Shown here: positions 54,002 to 63,831 of the stretch, in pieces
Layout: every line of letters begins with the position of its first letter
How positions within the stretch are numbered: the stretch's first letter is position 1
Origin: Ideonella sp. WA131b
GTDB lineage: Bacteria > Pseudomonadota > Gammaproteobacteria > Burkholderiales > Burkholderiaceae_C
Assembly: GCA_023657425.1 (NCBI GenBank)
Contig: JAGTJW010000001.1
Coordinates: 1,364,001-1,428,000 of the forward strand
Direction of reading: 5' to 3'
DNA length: 64,000 nt
Notes under the pieces: model-generated
Databases searched by the model: none
Told to the model about the DNA's origin: nothing
What the model saw: the letters and a program-made list of their open reading frames with translations, nothing else
Position numbers and translations under genes: made by a program

Positions 54002-54003
54002 CC

Positions 54004-55758
54004 ATGCTGACCCGCTTGTCGCTCCGCAACTTCAAGCGCATCTGCGAGGCGCAGATCGAACTGGGCGGGCATGTCGTCTTTGTAGGCCCCAACAACTCCG
54101 GCAAGACGAGCGCACTGCAGGCGCTGGCCTTGTGGCACACCGGGCTGCAGCAGTGGGTGCGTCAGAAGTCCGACGATGCCAGCGGTCGCAAACGCCAGGG
54201 CGTGACGCTCAACCGGAAGGACTTGTTTGCCCTGCCGGTGCCCCACACCAACTTGTTGTGGAAGGATCTCCATACGCGTACCGGCGGCCAAAACGCTGAG
54301 GGCAAGCCCACGACGGAGTCCATCCTGGTCACGGTCGCGTGCGAGGGTGTGCTCGGCGACGAGGCATGGTCCATCGCGCTCGATTTCGACTACGCCAACG
54401 CCGAGTCGCTGTTCTGCCGACCCTCGGCCGCCCAGCCGCTGGACGAGGCTCAGATTCAGCGCATGAAGCGTGTGTCTGGCGCCTTGAATGTGGCCTTTTT
54501 ACCGCCGATGTCGGGCCTTGCCACCGAGGAGCCGCTGCTGCCGCCCGGCCGTGTGAATGTGCTCATCGGCCAGGGTCGCACCGCGGAGGTGTTGCGCAAC
54601 CTGTGCTATTCGGTGGCCGAGACCTCACCTGCCGACTGGCAGCAGGTCGTGAGCCGGATCGAGCAGCTGTTCGGCGTTCAGATTCAAGTTCCTGAGTTCG
54701 ATGCCGTCCGCGGCGAACTTCGCCTGGCCTATCGGGCTGCAGGCCGGGCGCTGCTCGACATTTCTGCTGCGGGGCGTGGCCTGCAGCAGACGCTGTTGCT
54801 GCTGACCTACCTGTATGCCTACCGGGGCAGCACCATCCTGCTTGACGAGCCCGACGCGCACCTCGAAGTGCTGCGCCAACGCCAGAACTACGACCTCATC
54901 ACCGAACTGGCCAACCGCACCGGTTCCCAGCTGATTGCTGCCACACATTCGGAAGTGGTGCTCAACCGTGCCGCGGGCCGCGATACGGTGATCGCCTTTC
55001 TGGGAGCGCCACACCGCATCAACGACCAGGGCTCGCAGCTGAGCAAGGCCCTGCTGAGCATCGGCTACGAGCATTACCTCCAGGCCGAGGCACGAGGCTG
55101 GGTGCTGTACCTGGAAGGCTCCACCGATGCCGCGATCTTGCAGCGCCTGGCCGCGCGGTTGGGGCACCCGGTGGCGCCGCTGCTCGACGCGGCCTATGTG
55201 GACTATCTGGACACCAACTCGCCACCGCTGGCCCGCGACCGCTTTCATGGCCTGCGCGAGGCAGTACCCGACCTGCGCGGCCTGGCGTTGTTCGATCGCT
55301 TGCAGCGCGCACTACCCGAAGACGCGGTCCTGCAGATGGTGGCATGGCGCAAGCGCGAGATCGAGAACTACATCTGCACGCCCGAGGCCTTGCTGGCCTA
55401 TGCCGCGGCCGACGGCCGACCCGAGCTGGCCGTACCCGACGCCGGTGATCTGATCGACCAGGCTGAGGCACCCCAAAGGGCAGAAGCCATGCAGCGCGCC
55501 ATCTCGGCCATGGAACAGGCCCTCGAGCGCCTGCGCAAGCCCTCGCCGTGGACTGGCGACCTGAAGGTCAGCGACGAGTTCCTGGAGCCTCTGTTTGCCA
55601 GCTACCACCAGAGCCTGGGCCTGCCCGAGGCGCTGATGCGCAAGAAGCGCTATCACCTGCTCGCCGACTTCGTGCCGTTGGAGCAGATCGACCCCGAAGT
55701 GCTGGAGAAGCTCGACGCGATCCTGGCCGTGGCCCAGGCGGCCCACCCCACCGACTGA
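54004..55758 (+). CDS. OLD-like AAA ATPase with TOPRIM-type region
   Basis: This is a 584-residue ABC-type ATPase. Walker A is GPNNSGKTS (28-36), the signature-like [15 protein letters not shown] is near 252, Walker B is [11 protein letters not shown] (277) and the switch His is in AATHSEVVL. After the ATPase, [17 protein letters not shown] (about 366) matches the first TOPRIM motif (E-G-x-x-D) of OLD nucleases; GLALFDRL could be the second. OLD-family proteins include the GajA subunit of Gabija and act against phage. It starts 2 bases after the PIN stop and ends 7 before the methyltransferase, so all four genes form one operon. Confidence 0.8.
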   Translation: MLTRLSLRNFKRICEAQIELGGHVVFVGPNNSGKTSALQALALWHTGLQQWVRQKSDDASGRKRQGVTLNRKDLFALPVPHTNLLWKDLHTRTGGQNAEGKPTTESILVTVACEGVLGDEAWSIALDFDYANAESLFCRPSAAQPLDEAQIQRMKRVSGALNVAFLPPMSGLATEEPLLPPGRVNVLIGQGRTAEVLRNLCYSVAETSPADWQQVVSRIEQLFGVQIQVPEFDAVRGELRLAYRAAGRALLDISAAGRGLQQTLLLLTYLYAYRGSTILLDEPDAHLEVLRQRQNYDLITELANRTGSQLIAATHSEVVLNRAAGRDTVIAFLGAPHRINDQGSQLSKALLSIGYEHYLQAEARGWVLYLEGSTDAAILQRLAARLGHPVAPLLDAAYVDYLDTNSPPLARDRFHGLREAVPDLRGLALFDRLQRALPEDAVLQMVAWRKREIENYICTPEALLAYAAADGRPELAVPDAGDLIDQAEAPQRAEAMQRAISAMEQALERLRKPSPWTGDLKVSDEFLEPLFASYHQSLGLPEALMRKKRYHLLADFVPLEQIDPEVLEKLDAILAVAQAAHPTD

Positions 55759-55765
55759 ACACGCC

Positions 55766-58456
55766 ATGCCGACCAAGAAGACGCCCGCCACCAAGCCCGC
55801 TGCGCCTGCTGCGGCGCCGGCCTCTGCCCCCGTGGCGCAACCGGTCGACGCCCTGGTGCATGCCGGCGACGGCCGCCTGTTCATCCCCAGCCGCGAAGAG
55901 GCCGGCCAGGAGGCCGAGGCCCTGGCCGGCCGGCCCACCGAGAAGACGGTGCCGCTGAACCCCGTCACGACGCGCGGGCAAGACCCCGAGCTGTACTGGA
56001 TGCACAAGTACGGGCCGGGCGACGACCAGCGCGCGCTGCGCATCGACATCCGCAGCCTCTACCGCCACGAGCACGTGGAGCCCGAGCGCCTGATTGCGCG
56101 GCTGTATGCGCTCAAGGCCCAGGCCGCGAGGCAGAACGACCTGTTCACGGCCGAGCTGCACGGCAACCCGCTGGCCATCGACGAGCTGGAAAAGCCCGCC
56201 AGCTGCTACAAGCGCCACGACGCCTGGCGCAACCGGCTCATCCAGGGCGACAGCCTGCTGGTGATGACGAGCCTGCTCGAACGCGAAGGCATGGCCGGGC
56301 AGGTGCAGTGCATCTACATCGACCCGCCGTATGGCATCAAGTACGGCAGCAACTGGCAGATGCGGCAGAACGACCGCAACGTGAAGGACGGCGCCGACGA
56401 CCACTTGAGCGGCGAGCCCGAGGTGATCAAGGCCTTCCGGGACACCTGGGAGCTGGGCATCCACAGCTACCTGAGCTACCTGCGCGACCGGCTGCTGGTG
56501 GCGCGTGAGTTGCTCAGTGCGAGCGGGTCTTGTTTTGTGCAGATCAGCGACGAGAACGTGCACTTGGTGCGCTCGCTGATGGATGAGGTATTCAAGAGCG
56601 AGAACTTCTGTTCGCTGATTGCGTTCAAGAAGACATCTGGCGCTGGCAGTCTGGCGCTCGGCACTGATGTGCTCGCCTCGACTTGTGACTACATCATCTG
56701 GTATGCCAAGGACAAAGAACAAGCGAAAAGCAAGTTCCACCAGCTCTACACCGAGAAGACATCCGCTGAGGGTGAAGGCGCGTACACATGGCTTGAGCTG
56801 GCCGATGGGACGCGTCGCAAGATGAGCTTGGAGGAGCGCAGGGAGCCGAGTCTGTGGCCAAGCAATTCAAGAGTTTTCCGCGCGGATAACCTGCAATCGC
56901 AAAGCGGTGTTGACACGACGCGCTACCCCGTTGAGTTCGAAGGCCGGACCTTCGTACCGACGAAAGGGGTCTGGAAGACGAGCAAAGCGGGCATGGCTGC
57001 ATTGAAGGCGGCCAAACGACTGATCCTTATCGGCAACACGCTTTCGTACCTTCGCTACTTTCAAGACTTCCCCGTTCAGTCAATCAATAACTTCTGGGAC
57101 GACACAACGGTCGCCGGATTCGCTGACGAAAAGGTGTATGTCGTCCAGACCACCGCGAAGGTGGTCCAGCGCTGCCTCCTGATGACCACCGACCCCGGCG
57201 ACCTCGTGCTCGACCCCACCTGCGGCAGCGGCACCACTGCCCACGTGGCCGAGCAGTGGGGCCGGCGCTGGATCACCAGCGACACGAGCCGCATCGCGCT
57301 CAACATCGCCAAGACGCGGCTGATGACGGCCACCTACCCTTGGTACACGCTCGAAGACGCGGCCGGCGGCGACATCCGCCACGGCTTCAAATACAAGCGC
57401 GTGCCCCACGTCACGCTCAAGTCCATCGCCAACGGCGAGCCGCCCGAGACCGAGACGCTGTTCGACCAGCCCGAGGTCGACAAGAAAAAGCTCCGCGTGG
57501 CCGGCCCCTTCACGGTGGAAACGCTGCAGGGCTTCGAGCCGCTGCCGCCCGAGGCGCTGGCCACGGCGCACACCCGCGCTGCCGACGTGCAGCGCTTTGC
57601 CGACCGCGTGTTCGAGCACCTCAAGCACGCCGGCATCAAGAACGGCCTGAAGAACGAGACCGCGGTGTTCAACCGCGTCGACGCCATCAACGAGCAGATG
57701 GGCGACGGCGGCGCGCTGCACGCCGAAGGCTGGTATGAATCACGCAAGGACGGCGCCGCCCGCGAGAGCAAGGCCTACTTCCACATCGGGCCGCAGTTCG
57801 GCACCGTCAGCAAGAAGGCCGTGAACGACGCCATCCTGGCCTGCCGCCGCCGCGCCGACGCCGACTGGCTGGTGATCCTGGGCTTCGGCTTCGAGAGCGA
57901 TGTCGACAACCGCAGCGTCACCGTCAAGCTCGGCAGCTTCGAGGTCACCAAGGTGCGCATGCACGATGACCTCATGCAGGACGGCCTCATCAAGAAGGAC
58001 AAAAAGGCCGCCAGCTTCGTGACGATCGGCGAGCCCGACATTGCCACCGTGCCGGCCGCCCTGGCCGACGGCAGCAAGGGGGTGGCGGTGGAGATCCGCG
58101 GCCTGGACCTCTACGACCCCATCACCGACGAAGTGAAACCGCGCAATGTGGCCGACATCGCCTACTGGATGGTGGACGAGCACTACGACGGCAGCAACTT
58201 CGTCGCCACGCAGGTGTTCTTCTGCGGCGGCGACCACGACGAGTTCGAGAAGTGGAAGAAGGGCCTGTCAGCGCTGGCCCTGGCCGACACCAAGGCCCGG
58301 GTGGAGAAGACGTTGAAGCTCGAACTCGACGACGAGGCCTTCGGGCGCGTGTACGGCCACCGCTCGCACCCGATCGAAGTGCGTCCGGGCCGGCGCGTGG
58401 CGGTGCGGGTGATCAGCCAGTTTGGTGAGGAAAGTACCAAGGTGCTGACGCTTTAG
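55766..58456 (+). CDS. Type III-like DNA methyltransferase (Mod)
   Basis: This is an 896-residue beta-class DNA methyltransferase, which should transfer methyl to adenine N6 (or cytosine N4). Motif IV DPPY is in [12 protein letters not shown] (about 186), and the SAM loop [19 protein letters not shown] comes later (near 481), the beta order. Between them lies the target-recognition region (about 270-460), whose DNA (roughly 56560-57140) is clearly less GC-rich than either side. The N-terminus is Ala/Pro/Lys-rich. It is long for a Mod protein, with a 400-residue C-terminal extension. It supplies self-protection for the restriction subunit at 50248. Confidence 0.88.
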   Translation: MPTKKTPATKPAAPAAAPASAPVAQPVDALVHAGDGRLFIPSREEAGQEAEALAGRPTEKTVPLNPVTTRGQDPELYWMHKYGPGDDQRALRIDIRSLYRHEHVEPERLIARLYALKAQAARQNDLFTAELHGNPLAIDELEKPASCYKRHDAWRNRLIQGDSLLVMTSLLEREGMAGQVQCIYIDPPYGIKYGSNWQMRQNDRNVKDGADDHLSGEPEVIKAFRDTWELGIHSYLSYLRDRLLVARELLSASGSCFVQISDENVHLVRSLMDEVFKSENFCSLIAFKKTSGAGSLALGTDVLASTCDYIIWYAKDKEQAKSKFHQLYTEKTSAEGEGAYTWLELADGTRRKMSLEERREPSLWPSNSRVFRADNLQSQSGVDTTRYPVEFEGRTFVPTKGVWKTSKAGMAALKAAKRLILIGNTLSYLRYFQDFPVQSINNFWDDTTVAGFADEKVYVVQTTAKVVQRCLLMTTDPGDLVLDPTCGSGTTAHVAEQWGRRWITSDTSRIALNIAKTRLMTATYPWYTLEDAAGGDIRHGFKYKRVPHVTLKSIANGEPPETETLFDQPEVDKKKLRVAGPFTVETLQGFEPLPPEALATAHTRAADVQRFADRVFEHLKHAGIKNGLKNETAVFNRVDAINEQMGDGGALHAEGWYESRKDGAARESKAYFHIGPQFGTVSKKAVNDAILACRRRADADWLVILGFGFESDVDNRSVTVKLGSFEVTKVRMHDDLMQDGLIKKDKKAASFVTIGEPDIATVPAALADGSKGVAVEIRGLDLYDPITDEVKPRNVADIAYWMVDEHYDGSNFVATQVFFCGGDHDEFEKWKKGLSALALADTKARVEKTLKLELDDEAFGRVYGHRSHPIEVRPGRRVAVRVISQFGEESTKVLTL

Positions 58457-58496
58457 CAGGGGCCGCGAGAGAGCAGGCGGCGGGCACAATCGCCGC

Positions 58497-59408
58497 ATGA
58501 GCTTTCGTGCGCAACTGGACGCCGCCACGGCCCGCCACGCCTCGATGCTGTGCGTGGGTCTCGATCCCGAACCGGCCCGGTTCCCGCTCGCCTGGCGCGG
58601 CGACGGGCGCCGCATCTTCGACTTCTGCGCGGCCATCGTCGATGCCACGGCCGATCTGGTCTGCGCCTTCAAGCCCCAGATCGCGCACTTTGCCGCTGCA
58701 CGTGCCGAGGAGCAGCTGGAGCGGCTCATCGCCCACATCCACACCCGCGCCCCCGGTGTGCCGGTGATCCTGGACGCCAAGCGCGGCGACATCGGCAGCA
58801 CCGCGGCGATGTACGCGCGCGAGGCTTTTGTGCGCTACGGCGCCGATGCGCTCACCCTCTCGCCCTTCATGGGCCTGGACAGCCTGGAGCCCTACTCGGC
58901 CCTGGCCGAAGGCGGCGCTTATGCCGGCAAGGGCCTGATCCTGTTGTGCCGCACCAGCAACCCGGGCGGCGCGGATCTCCAGGGCCGGTGCCTGGAGGGC
59001 GGGGAGCACCTGTTCGAGCGTGTCGCGCGGCTGGCGGCGGATGAGTGGCCCGGGCGCCTGGGCGGCAGCGAGCTGGGCCTCGTGGTCGGCGCCACCTACC
59101 CGGAAGAGATCGCCCGCGTGCGCGCGCTCGCGCCGACGCTGCCGCTGCTGATTCCCGGCGTGGGTGCGCAGGGCGGCGACGCCGAGGCCACCGTGCGCGC
59201 CGGCTGGCGCGAGGGCGGGCCCATCGTCGTCAACAGCTCGCGCGCCGTGCTGCACGCCGGGGGCGATGCCCCCGACATCGCGGCGTTCGCCAGCGCCGCC
59301 CGGGCTGCCGCCGAGGCCACGCGGGCGCTGCTGCAGCGTGCGCTGCCGGCCGCCCAGGGCCCTCGGCCGGCCCAGCGGGGACGAGATTCATCGCCTCAAG
59401 GGGTCTGA
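58497..59408 (+). CDS. pyrF: Orotidine 5'-phosphate decarboxylase (type 2)
   Basis: This is a 303-residue PyrF of the longer type 2 group, making UMP from OMP in pyrimidine synthesis. The catalytic Lys and Asp lie in ILDAKRGDIGSTA. CVGLDPEPARFP is at the N-terminus, and LVVGATYPEEIARVR, the segment LLIPGVGAQGGDAEATV and IVVNSSRAVLHAGG form the phosphate-binding end. The last 25 residues are Arg/Pro/Gln-rich and probably extra. A CACAAT hexamer lies about 10 bases before the ATG. It marks the return to housekeeping genes after the defence cluster. Confidence 0.94.
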   Translation: MSFRAQLDAATARHASMLCVGLDPEPARFPLAWRGDGRRIFDFCAAIVDATADLVCAFKPQIAHFAAARAEEQLERLIAHIHTRAPGVPVILDAKRGDIGSTAAMYAREAFVRYGADALTLSPFMGLDSLEPYSALAEGGAYAGKGLILLCRTSNPGGADLQGRCLEGGEHLFERVARLAADEWPGRLGGSELGLVVGATYPEEIARVRALAPTLPLLIPGVGAQGGDAEATVRAGWREGGPIVVNSSRAVLHAGGDAPDIAAFASAARAAAEATRALLQRALPAAQGPRPAQRGRDSSPQGV

Positions 59409-59413
59409 GCCGC

Positions 59414-62400
59414 ATGGCCGCGGTGCCGCCGCCGCCCGGACCGGTCGTCTCGCCCGAGCTGCTGCGGCTGTACCTCATGCTGGGTGCGGTCGCCCTGCTG
59501 ATCGGCAGCGTGCTGATCGCGTTGGAGCACCCGCGCCAGCCCTGGGCCCTGCCCATCGCCCTGGTCTACGCTGTGGTCGGCCTCGCCGGTGCCGGCATGC
59601 GCTGGGCGTCCTCAGCCTGGCTGGCGCGCTGGGGCGCACGCGCGCTGCTGCTGGTGGTGGCACTGGCCATCGTCGCGGCCAGTGTGGGTGCCGGCGTGCG
59701 GGGCTACGGCGTGGCCGCGCCGTCGATGCTCCTGGTGCCGGTGCTGGTGTTTGCGATCGCGGCCTTGCTGGGCTGGCGCGCCGCTGGGCTGATGGCCCTG
59801 CTGGCGGCGCTGTCCGTCGGCCTGGCGCAGGCGCTGGCCGAACTGGTGCCGCAGGCCGTGCCCTGGTCGTCGCTGCTGGCGGGCCAGGCCGTGGCGCTGG
59901 CGGTGGCGGTGCTGGCCGGTGGCGCGCTGCACGCACGCATCCACGACGCCGTGCAAAGCGCCACGCGACGCGAGCAGCGCTTCCGGCGCCTGCTCGGTCT
60001 GGCGGCCGACGTGTACTGGAAGGTCGACGACGAGCTGCGGCTGGTGACTGTCGGCCTCTACGACAAGAGCTGGCGCCCGCTGGCTGCCCGGCAGTCCTCG
60101 GGCCAGCGATTCGACACGCTGCCGGGCTTCGTGATGCAGCCGCCCGACCGCCAGAAGCTCGATGCCGACGTGGCGGCGCGGCGCGCCTTCCGCGACGTGC
60201 CCGCGGCCCGGCGCAACCGCGACGGCCAGCCCCGCTTCTACCTGCTCAGCGGCGAGCCGCGGCTGGGGCCCGACGGCCGCTTCCGCGGCTACTGGGGCGT
60301 GGCGCGCGACGTCAGCGCGCTGGAGGCCACGCGCACGGCGCTGGCTGACTCGCACACACGCTTCGAGGCGCTGTTCCGCCACGCGCCGCTGCCGCTGATG
60401 GTGCACGTGGACCGCCACATCGTGGACGCCAACCCGGCGGCGGCGCGGCTGCTTGGCTTCGAGTCGGTTGATGCGATGCAGGGTGTCTCGTTGCTGGCGT
60501 TCTACCCCGACCAGGCCGACCGCGACAAGGTCGAGGCCCGGTTGCGCAGGCTGGCCGCGCAGCCGGCCGGCGTGCGGCTTCCGATCGCCGAGCTGCGCAT
60601 GCGCGCCTGCGACGGCCGCATCGTTGTGGTCAACGCCACCGCGGTGAGCGTCGAACTCAAGGGCGAACTGGCCGTGCTGGCCATGTTCGTCGACAACACC
60701 GAACGCCACGAGGCCGAGCAGGCCCTCCGCCGATCCGAGGCGATGCTGTCGCATCTGGTGAACACCAGCCCCGACCTGATCACGCTCACCGAACAGGCCA
60801 GCGGGCGTTACCACATGGTGAACCCGGCCTTCGAGCGCATGCTCGGCTGGTCGCAGGCCGAGGCCGTGGGCCGCACCGCACTGGATCTCGGCGTCTGGGG
60901 CAGCGCGGCGGCGCGCGAGCAGTTCTTGCAGCGCCTGCGGGTCGAGGGTGGCGTGTCCGACCTGCCGATCCCGTTCCGCTGCCGCGACGGCAGCCCGACC
61001 ACCCTGATGATCTCGGCGGCGAACTTCGCGCTCGAGGGCCGTGACATGCTGGTGATCAACGGCCGCGACGTCAGCGCCGGCGAGCGCGAGCGCCTGGAGC
61101 GAGCCGCCATCCTTGACAACGCCAGCATCGGCATTGCCGTCACGCGCGAGCGGCGCTTCGTCATCGCCAACGCGGAGTTCGAGCGCATGATCGGCTGGCC
61201 CTGTGGCAGCCTGCTGGGGCAGAGCGGATCCGTCGTCTGGAAGAGCGAGGCCGACTATGCCGAGGTCGGCCGCCTCGTCGGCCCGGCGCTGGCCCGCGGT
61301 GAGACGGTGGAGCTCGAGCGCGAGGTGCAGCGCCGCGACGGCGGCCGCTTCATCGCGCGGGTGCGTGCCGGCGTCGTCGACGCGCAGCGGCCCAGCGCCG
61401 GCGGCACAGTGTGGATCGTCGAGGACGTGACCGAGCGCCGCCTGTTCGAGGAGGCGCTGGCGCGCGCGCGCGATGCCGCCGAGGCTGCCAACCGCGCCAA
61501 GAGCGCCTTCCTGGCCAACACCAGCCACGAACTGCGCACGCCGCTGAACGGTCTGCTGGGGCTGGCGCGGCTGGCGCGCGACACCGGCGTGCCCGAGGCG
61601 CAGCGTCAGCAGTACCTGTCGCAGATCGAGGACAGCGCGCAGACCCTGGCGGCCATCATCTCCGACATCCTTGACCTGTCCAAGATCGAGGCCGGCCGGC
61701 TGCCCATCGACTCGGCGCCCTTCGACCTGGTGGAACTCTTGCAGTCGCTGGCCCGAACCTACAGCACGCTGGCCGAGGCCCGGGGCCTGCAGCTCCTGCT
61801 CGACATCGACCCCGCGCTGGGCCCCGGCGTGCACGGCGACGCGCTGCGCGTGCGCCAGATCGTCACCAACTACGTCGCCAACGCCATCAAGTTCACCGAG
61901 CGCGGCTTCGTGCGCCTGTCGGCGCGGCGCCTGCCGGGGCGGGGCGGCGGGGTGCGGCTGGAGTGCGAGGACACGGGCCCGGGCATCGCCGCCGAGGTGC
62001 TGCCCGAGCTGTTCAAGCCCTTCACGCAGGCCGACCAGAGCACAACACGGCGCTTCGGCGGCACGGGCCTGGGCCTGTCAATCTGCCGCGAGCTCGCGGC
62101 CTTGATGGGCGGGCAGGTGGGCGTGGCCAGCGAGGAGGGCCGCGGCAGCCGCTTCTGGGCAGATCTCCCGCTGGCGCCCGCCGTGGCACCCGCGCCGCCC
62201 GCCCCGCCGGCGGCGTCAGCCGACGCCATGGCGGCCCTGGCTGGTCTGCACGTGCTGCTGGTGGAGGACAACGCGGTGAATATGCTGATTGCCGCGGCCA
62301 CCCTGGAGCGCTGGGGCGTGCACGTCACGCAGGCGCAGGACGGCGTGGAGGCGCTGGCCGCGATCGACCGCGCCCCGCGACCCTTTCACCTCGTGCTGAT

Positions 62401-62623
62401 GGACGTGCAGATGCCCGGCATGAGCGGCTACGAGGCGACTCGGCTGCTGCGCAGCCGGCCGGCCGGCCGGGCGCTGCCGGTGGTCGCGCTCACGGCAGCG
62501 GCCCTGGTGAGCGAGCGCGAGCAGGCCCTGGCCGCCGGCATGGACGACTTCCTGACCAAGCCGATCGACGCCGAGCGCCTGCAGGCGGCGCTGCTGCGCT
62601 GGCGGCGCGGGCGCGAGGCCTGA
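59414..62623 (+). CDS. Multi-PAS hybrid sensor histidine kinase with receiver domain
   Basis: This is a 1069-residue membrane sensor kinase. About six N-terminal membrane helices (residues 15-190) are followed by three or four PAS domains with PAC segments (e.g. FRGYWGVARDVSALEATRTA, AVLAMFVDNTERHEAEQALR, GGTVWIVEDVTERRLFEEAL). The HisKA domain has the phospho-His in NTSHELRTPLNGLLGLARL, the ATPase domain EDTGPGIAAEVL, FRRFGGTGLGLSICRELA-like and GRGSRFWADLPL, and the C-terminal receiver VEDNAVN with Asp in VLMDVQMPGMSGYEA and Lys in LTKPID. It starts 5 bases after pyrF. No partner regulator is adjacent. Confidence 0.9.
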   Translation: MAAVPPPPGPVVSPELLRLYLMLGAVALLIGSVLIALEHPRQPWALPIALVYAVVGLAGAGMRWASSAWLARWGARALLLVVALAIVAASVGAGVRGYGVAAPSMLLVPVLVFAIAALLGWRAAGLMALLAALSVGLAQALAELVPQAVPWSSLLAGQAVALAVAVLAGGALHARIHDAVQSATRREQRFRRLLGLAADVYWKVDDELRLVTVGLYDKSWRPLAARQSSGQRFDTLPGFVMQPPDRQKLDADVAARRAFRDVPAARRNRDGQPRFYLLSGEPRLGPDGRFRGYWGVARDVSALEATRTALADSHTRFEALFRHAPLPLMVHVDRHIVDANPAAARLLGFESVDAMQGVSLLAFYPDQADRDKVEARLRRLAAQPAGVRLPIAELRMRACDGRIVVVNATAVSVELKGELAVLAMFVDNTERHEAEQALRRSEAMLSHLVNTSPDLITLTEQASGRYHMVNPAFERMLGWSQAEAVGRTALDLGVWGSAAAREQFLQRLRVEGGVSDLPIPFRCRDGSPTTLMISAANFALEGRDMLVINGRDVSAGERERLERAAILDNASIGIAVTRERRFVIANAEFERMIGWPCGSLLGQSGSVVWKSEADYAEVGRLVGPALARGETVELEREVQRRDGGRFIARVRAGVVDAQRPSAGGTVWIVEDVTERRLFEEALARARDAAEAANRAKSAFLANTSHELRTPLNGLLGLARLARDTGVPEAQRQQYLSQIEDSAQTLAAIISDILDLSKIEAGRLPIDSAPFDLVELLQSLARTYSTLAEARGLQLLLDIDPALGPGVHGDALRVRQIVTNYVANAIKFTERGFVRLSARRLPGRGGGVRLECEDTGPGIAAEVLPELFKPFTQADQSTTRRFGGTGLGLSICRELAALMGGQVGVASEEGRGSRFWADLPLAPAVAPAPPAPPAASADAMAALAGLHVLLVEDNAVNMLIAAATLERWGVHVTQAQDGVEALAAIDRAPRPFHLVLMDVQMPGMSGYEATRLLRSRPAGRALPVVALTAAALVSEREQALAAGMDDFLTKPIDAERLQAALLRWRRGREA

Positions 62624-62703
62624 TCAGGCCGCCGCCGGGCCGGGCAGCGCCGAGGGCGGCATCGGCTTGCCGGCGATGTCGAACAGCCGCCCCGGCGGCA
62701 GCT

Positions 62704-62829
62704 TCAGCCGCGGGCATCGATGACGAGATCGCACTGTGCGTCGCGGCCGATGCGCAAGCGCAGCTTGGTGATGCCGTGGCTCACGCGCGAGCCGTCGGCT
62801 GCCACGGGCTCCAGGAACCAGCGTCTCAT
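62704..62829 (-). CDS. Short ORF resembling the start of an FHA domain
   Basis: The frame encodes 41 residues: MRRWFLEPVAADGSR, then KLRLRIGRDAQCDLVIDARG. The second part looks like the first strands of an FHA phosphothreonine-binding domain (IGRxxxCDLVI), but the ORF stops there. The following minus-strand sequence is open in another frame, with LFDIAGKPMPPSALPG, so a frameshifted gene is possible. The real extent is uncertain. Confidence 0.3.
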   Translation of the reverse strand: MRRWFLEPVAADGSRVSHGITKLRLRIGRDAQCDLVIDARG

Positions 62830-62915
62830 GCCCTCTACGCCACGTTCGTGCCCGCGGTGCGGGCGGCGCTGCGGCGCCATGCAGACCCGGGGCGCGGCGC
62901 CCCACAATTGCAGGG

Positions 62916-63200
62916 ATGCAGGCCGCCATCGTTCACCGCGCGGAACAGCAGGCCTTCGTGGCCGAGATCGACGGCCGCACCGCCGTCTGTGCCTACCGCC
63001 GCGACGGCGACACGCTGCTGCTGCACCACACCGAAGTGCCCGCGGCGCTGCAGGGCCGCGGCCTGGCGGCGGCGCTGGTGCAGGCGGCGCTGGCCTGGGC
63101 CCGCGCCGAGCGGCTGCGGGTGCGGCCCACCTGCAGCTACGTGGCCGCCTACATGCGCCGCCATCCCGACACGCAGGACCTGCTCGCGCCCCGCGGCTGA
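62916..63200 (+). CDS. GNAT-like small acetyltransferase (YjdJ type)
   Basis: This is a 94-residue protein with the compact GNAT fold of the YjdJ/Gcn5-related group. The acetyl-CoA binding segment is EVPAALQGRGLAAALVQAAL (QGRGLA, about 42-61), followed by RVRPTCSYVAAYMRRHPD, a typical end. It should acetylate an unknown amine. CACAATT lies about 7 bases before the ATG. It is convergent with the dipeptidase gene. Confidence 0.82.
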   Translation: MQAAIVHRAEQQAFVAEIDGRTAVCAYRRDGDTLLLHHTEVPAALQGRGLAAALVQAALAWARAERLRVRPTCSYVAAYMRRHPDTQDLLAPRG

Positions 63201-63228
63201 GCCGCCGCAGCCGGCCCCGTGGGCGCCG

Positions 63229-63831
63229 CTACAGCACGCGCGGCAGCTCGCGCCGCACGCACTGGCGGTCGCCGTGGTCGAAGTGCCACCACTCGTTGGG
63301 GATGCCCTCGAAGCCGCCGGCGCGCAGGGCGGCGGCCAGCAGCTCGCGCTCGGCCACCTGGGCCGGCGTGAGCACGCCCGCGGCCAGCAGCTCGGCGTGC
63401 AGCGCCGGGTGCGAGCGCGGGCTCATCTCGTCGAAGCCGCTGCCCATGTCGGCCTCGCGGTCGTCGGGGCCCAGCAGCGTCGCGTCGATCGCCATGCCGT
63501 AGCTGTGGATGCTGCCGCGCTCGGGGTTGGCGAAGTACTCTTGCGCCGGCGTGCCGGCCACGTCGAGCCAGATCGCCTCCTGCACGCGCTGCGGGCGCAG
63601 CGCGTCGAGCACCAGCAGCCGCCAGCCCGGCCGCGCCTGCGCGAGCCAGCGCGCGGCCGCCTCCAGCCCCGCGGCCGCCTCGCGGCGCAGCCAGGCGCAG
63701 TCGAGCCGGCCGTAGAGGTTGCGGCCGGCGAAGTTGTGGGTGCCGGCGTAGCGCAAGTCGACCGCGATGCCGGCCAGCGTGCCCAGGTGGCGGTAGTCGG
63801 CGTGGGCCGCGATGTCCTCGACGCGGATCAT
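63229..63831 (-). CDS. ddpX: D-alanyl-D-alanine dipeptidase (VanX/DdpX family, M15)
   Basis: This is a 200-residue zinc dipeptidase of peptidase family M15D, which splits D-Ala-D-Ala. Zinc ligands lie in GSIHSYGMAIDATLL (SxHxxGxAxD) and NEWWHFDHG, and the catalytic Glu is in the latter. VLDALRPQRVQEAIW is the conserved Arg block. No signal peptide is seen, so it is probably cytoplasmic, as for DdpX, which recycles D-Ala. There are no vanHA genes here, so a resistance role is not supported. From 63832 to the window end I see no gene. Confidence 0.88.
   Translation of the reverse strand: MIRVEDIAAHADYRHLGTLAGIAVDLRYAGTHNFAGRNLYGRLDCAWLRREAAAGLEAAARWLAQARPGWRLLVLDALRPQRVQEAIWLDVAGTPAQEYFANPERGSIHSYGMAIDATLLGPDDREADMGSGFDEMSPRSHPALHAELLAAGVLTPAQVAERELLAAALRAGGFEGIPNEWWHFDHGDRQCVRRELPRVL

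Noticed and set aside
63229..63831. Vancomycin resistance locus
   Set aside because: A lone VanX/DdpX-type dipeptidase without vanH, vanA or regulators fits D-Ala recycling.
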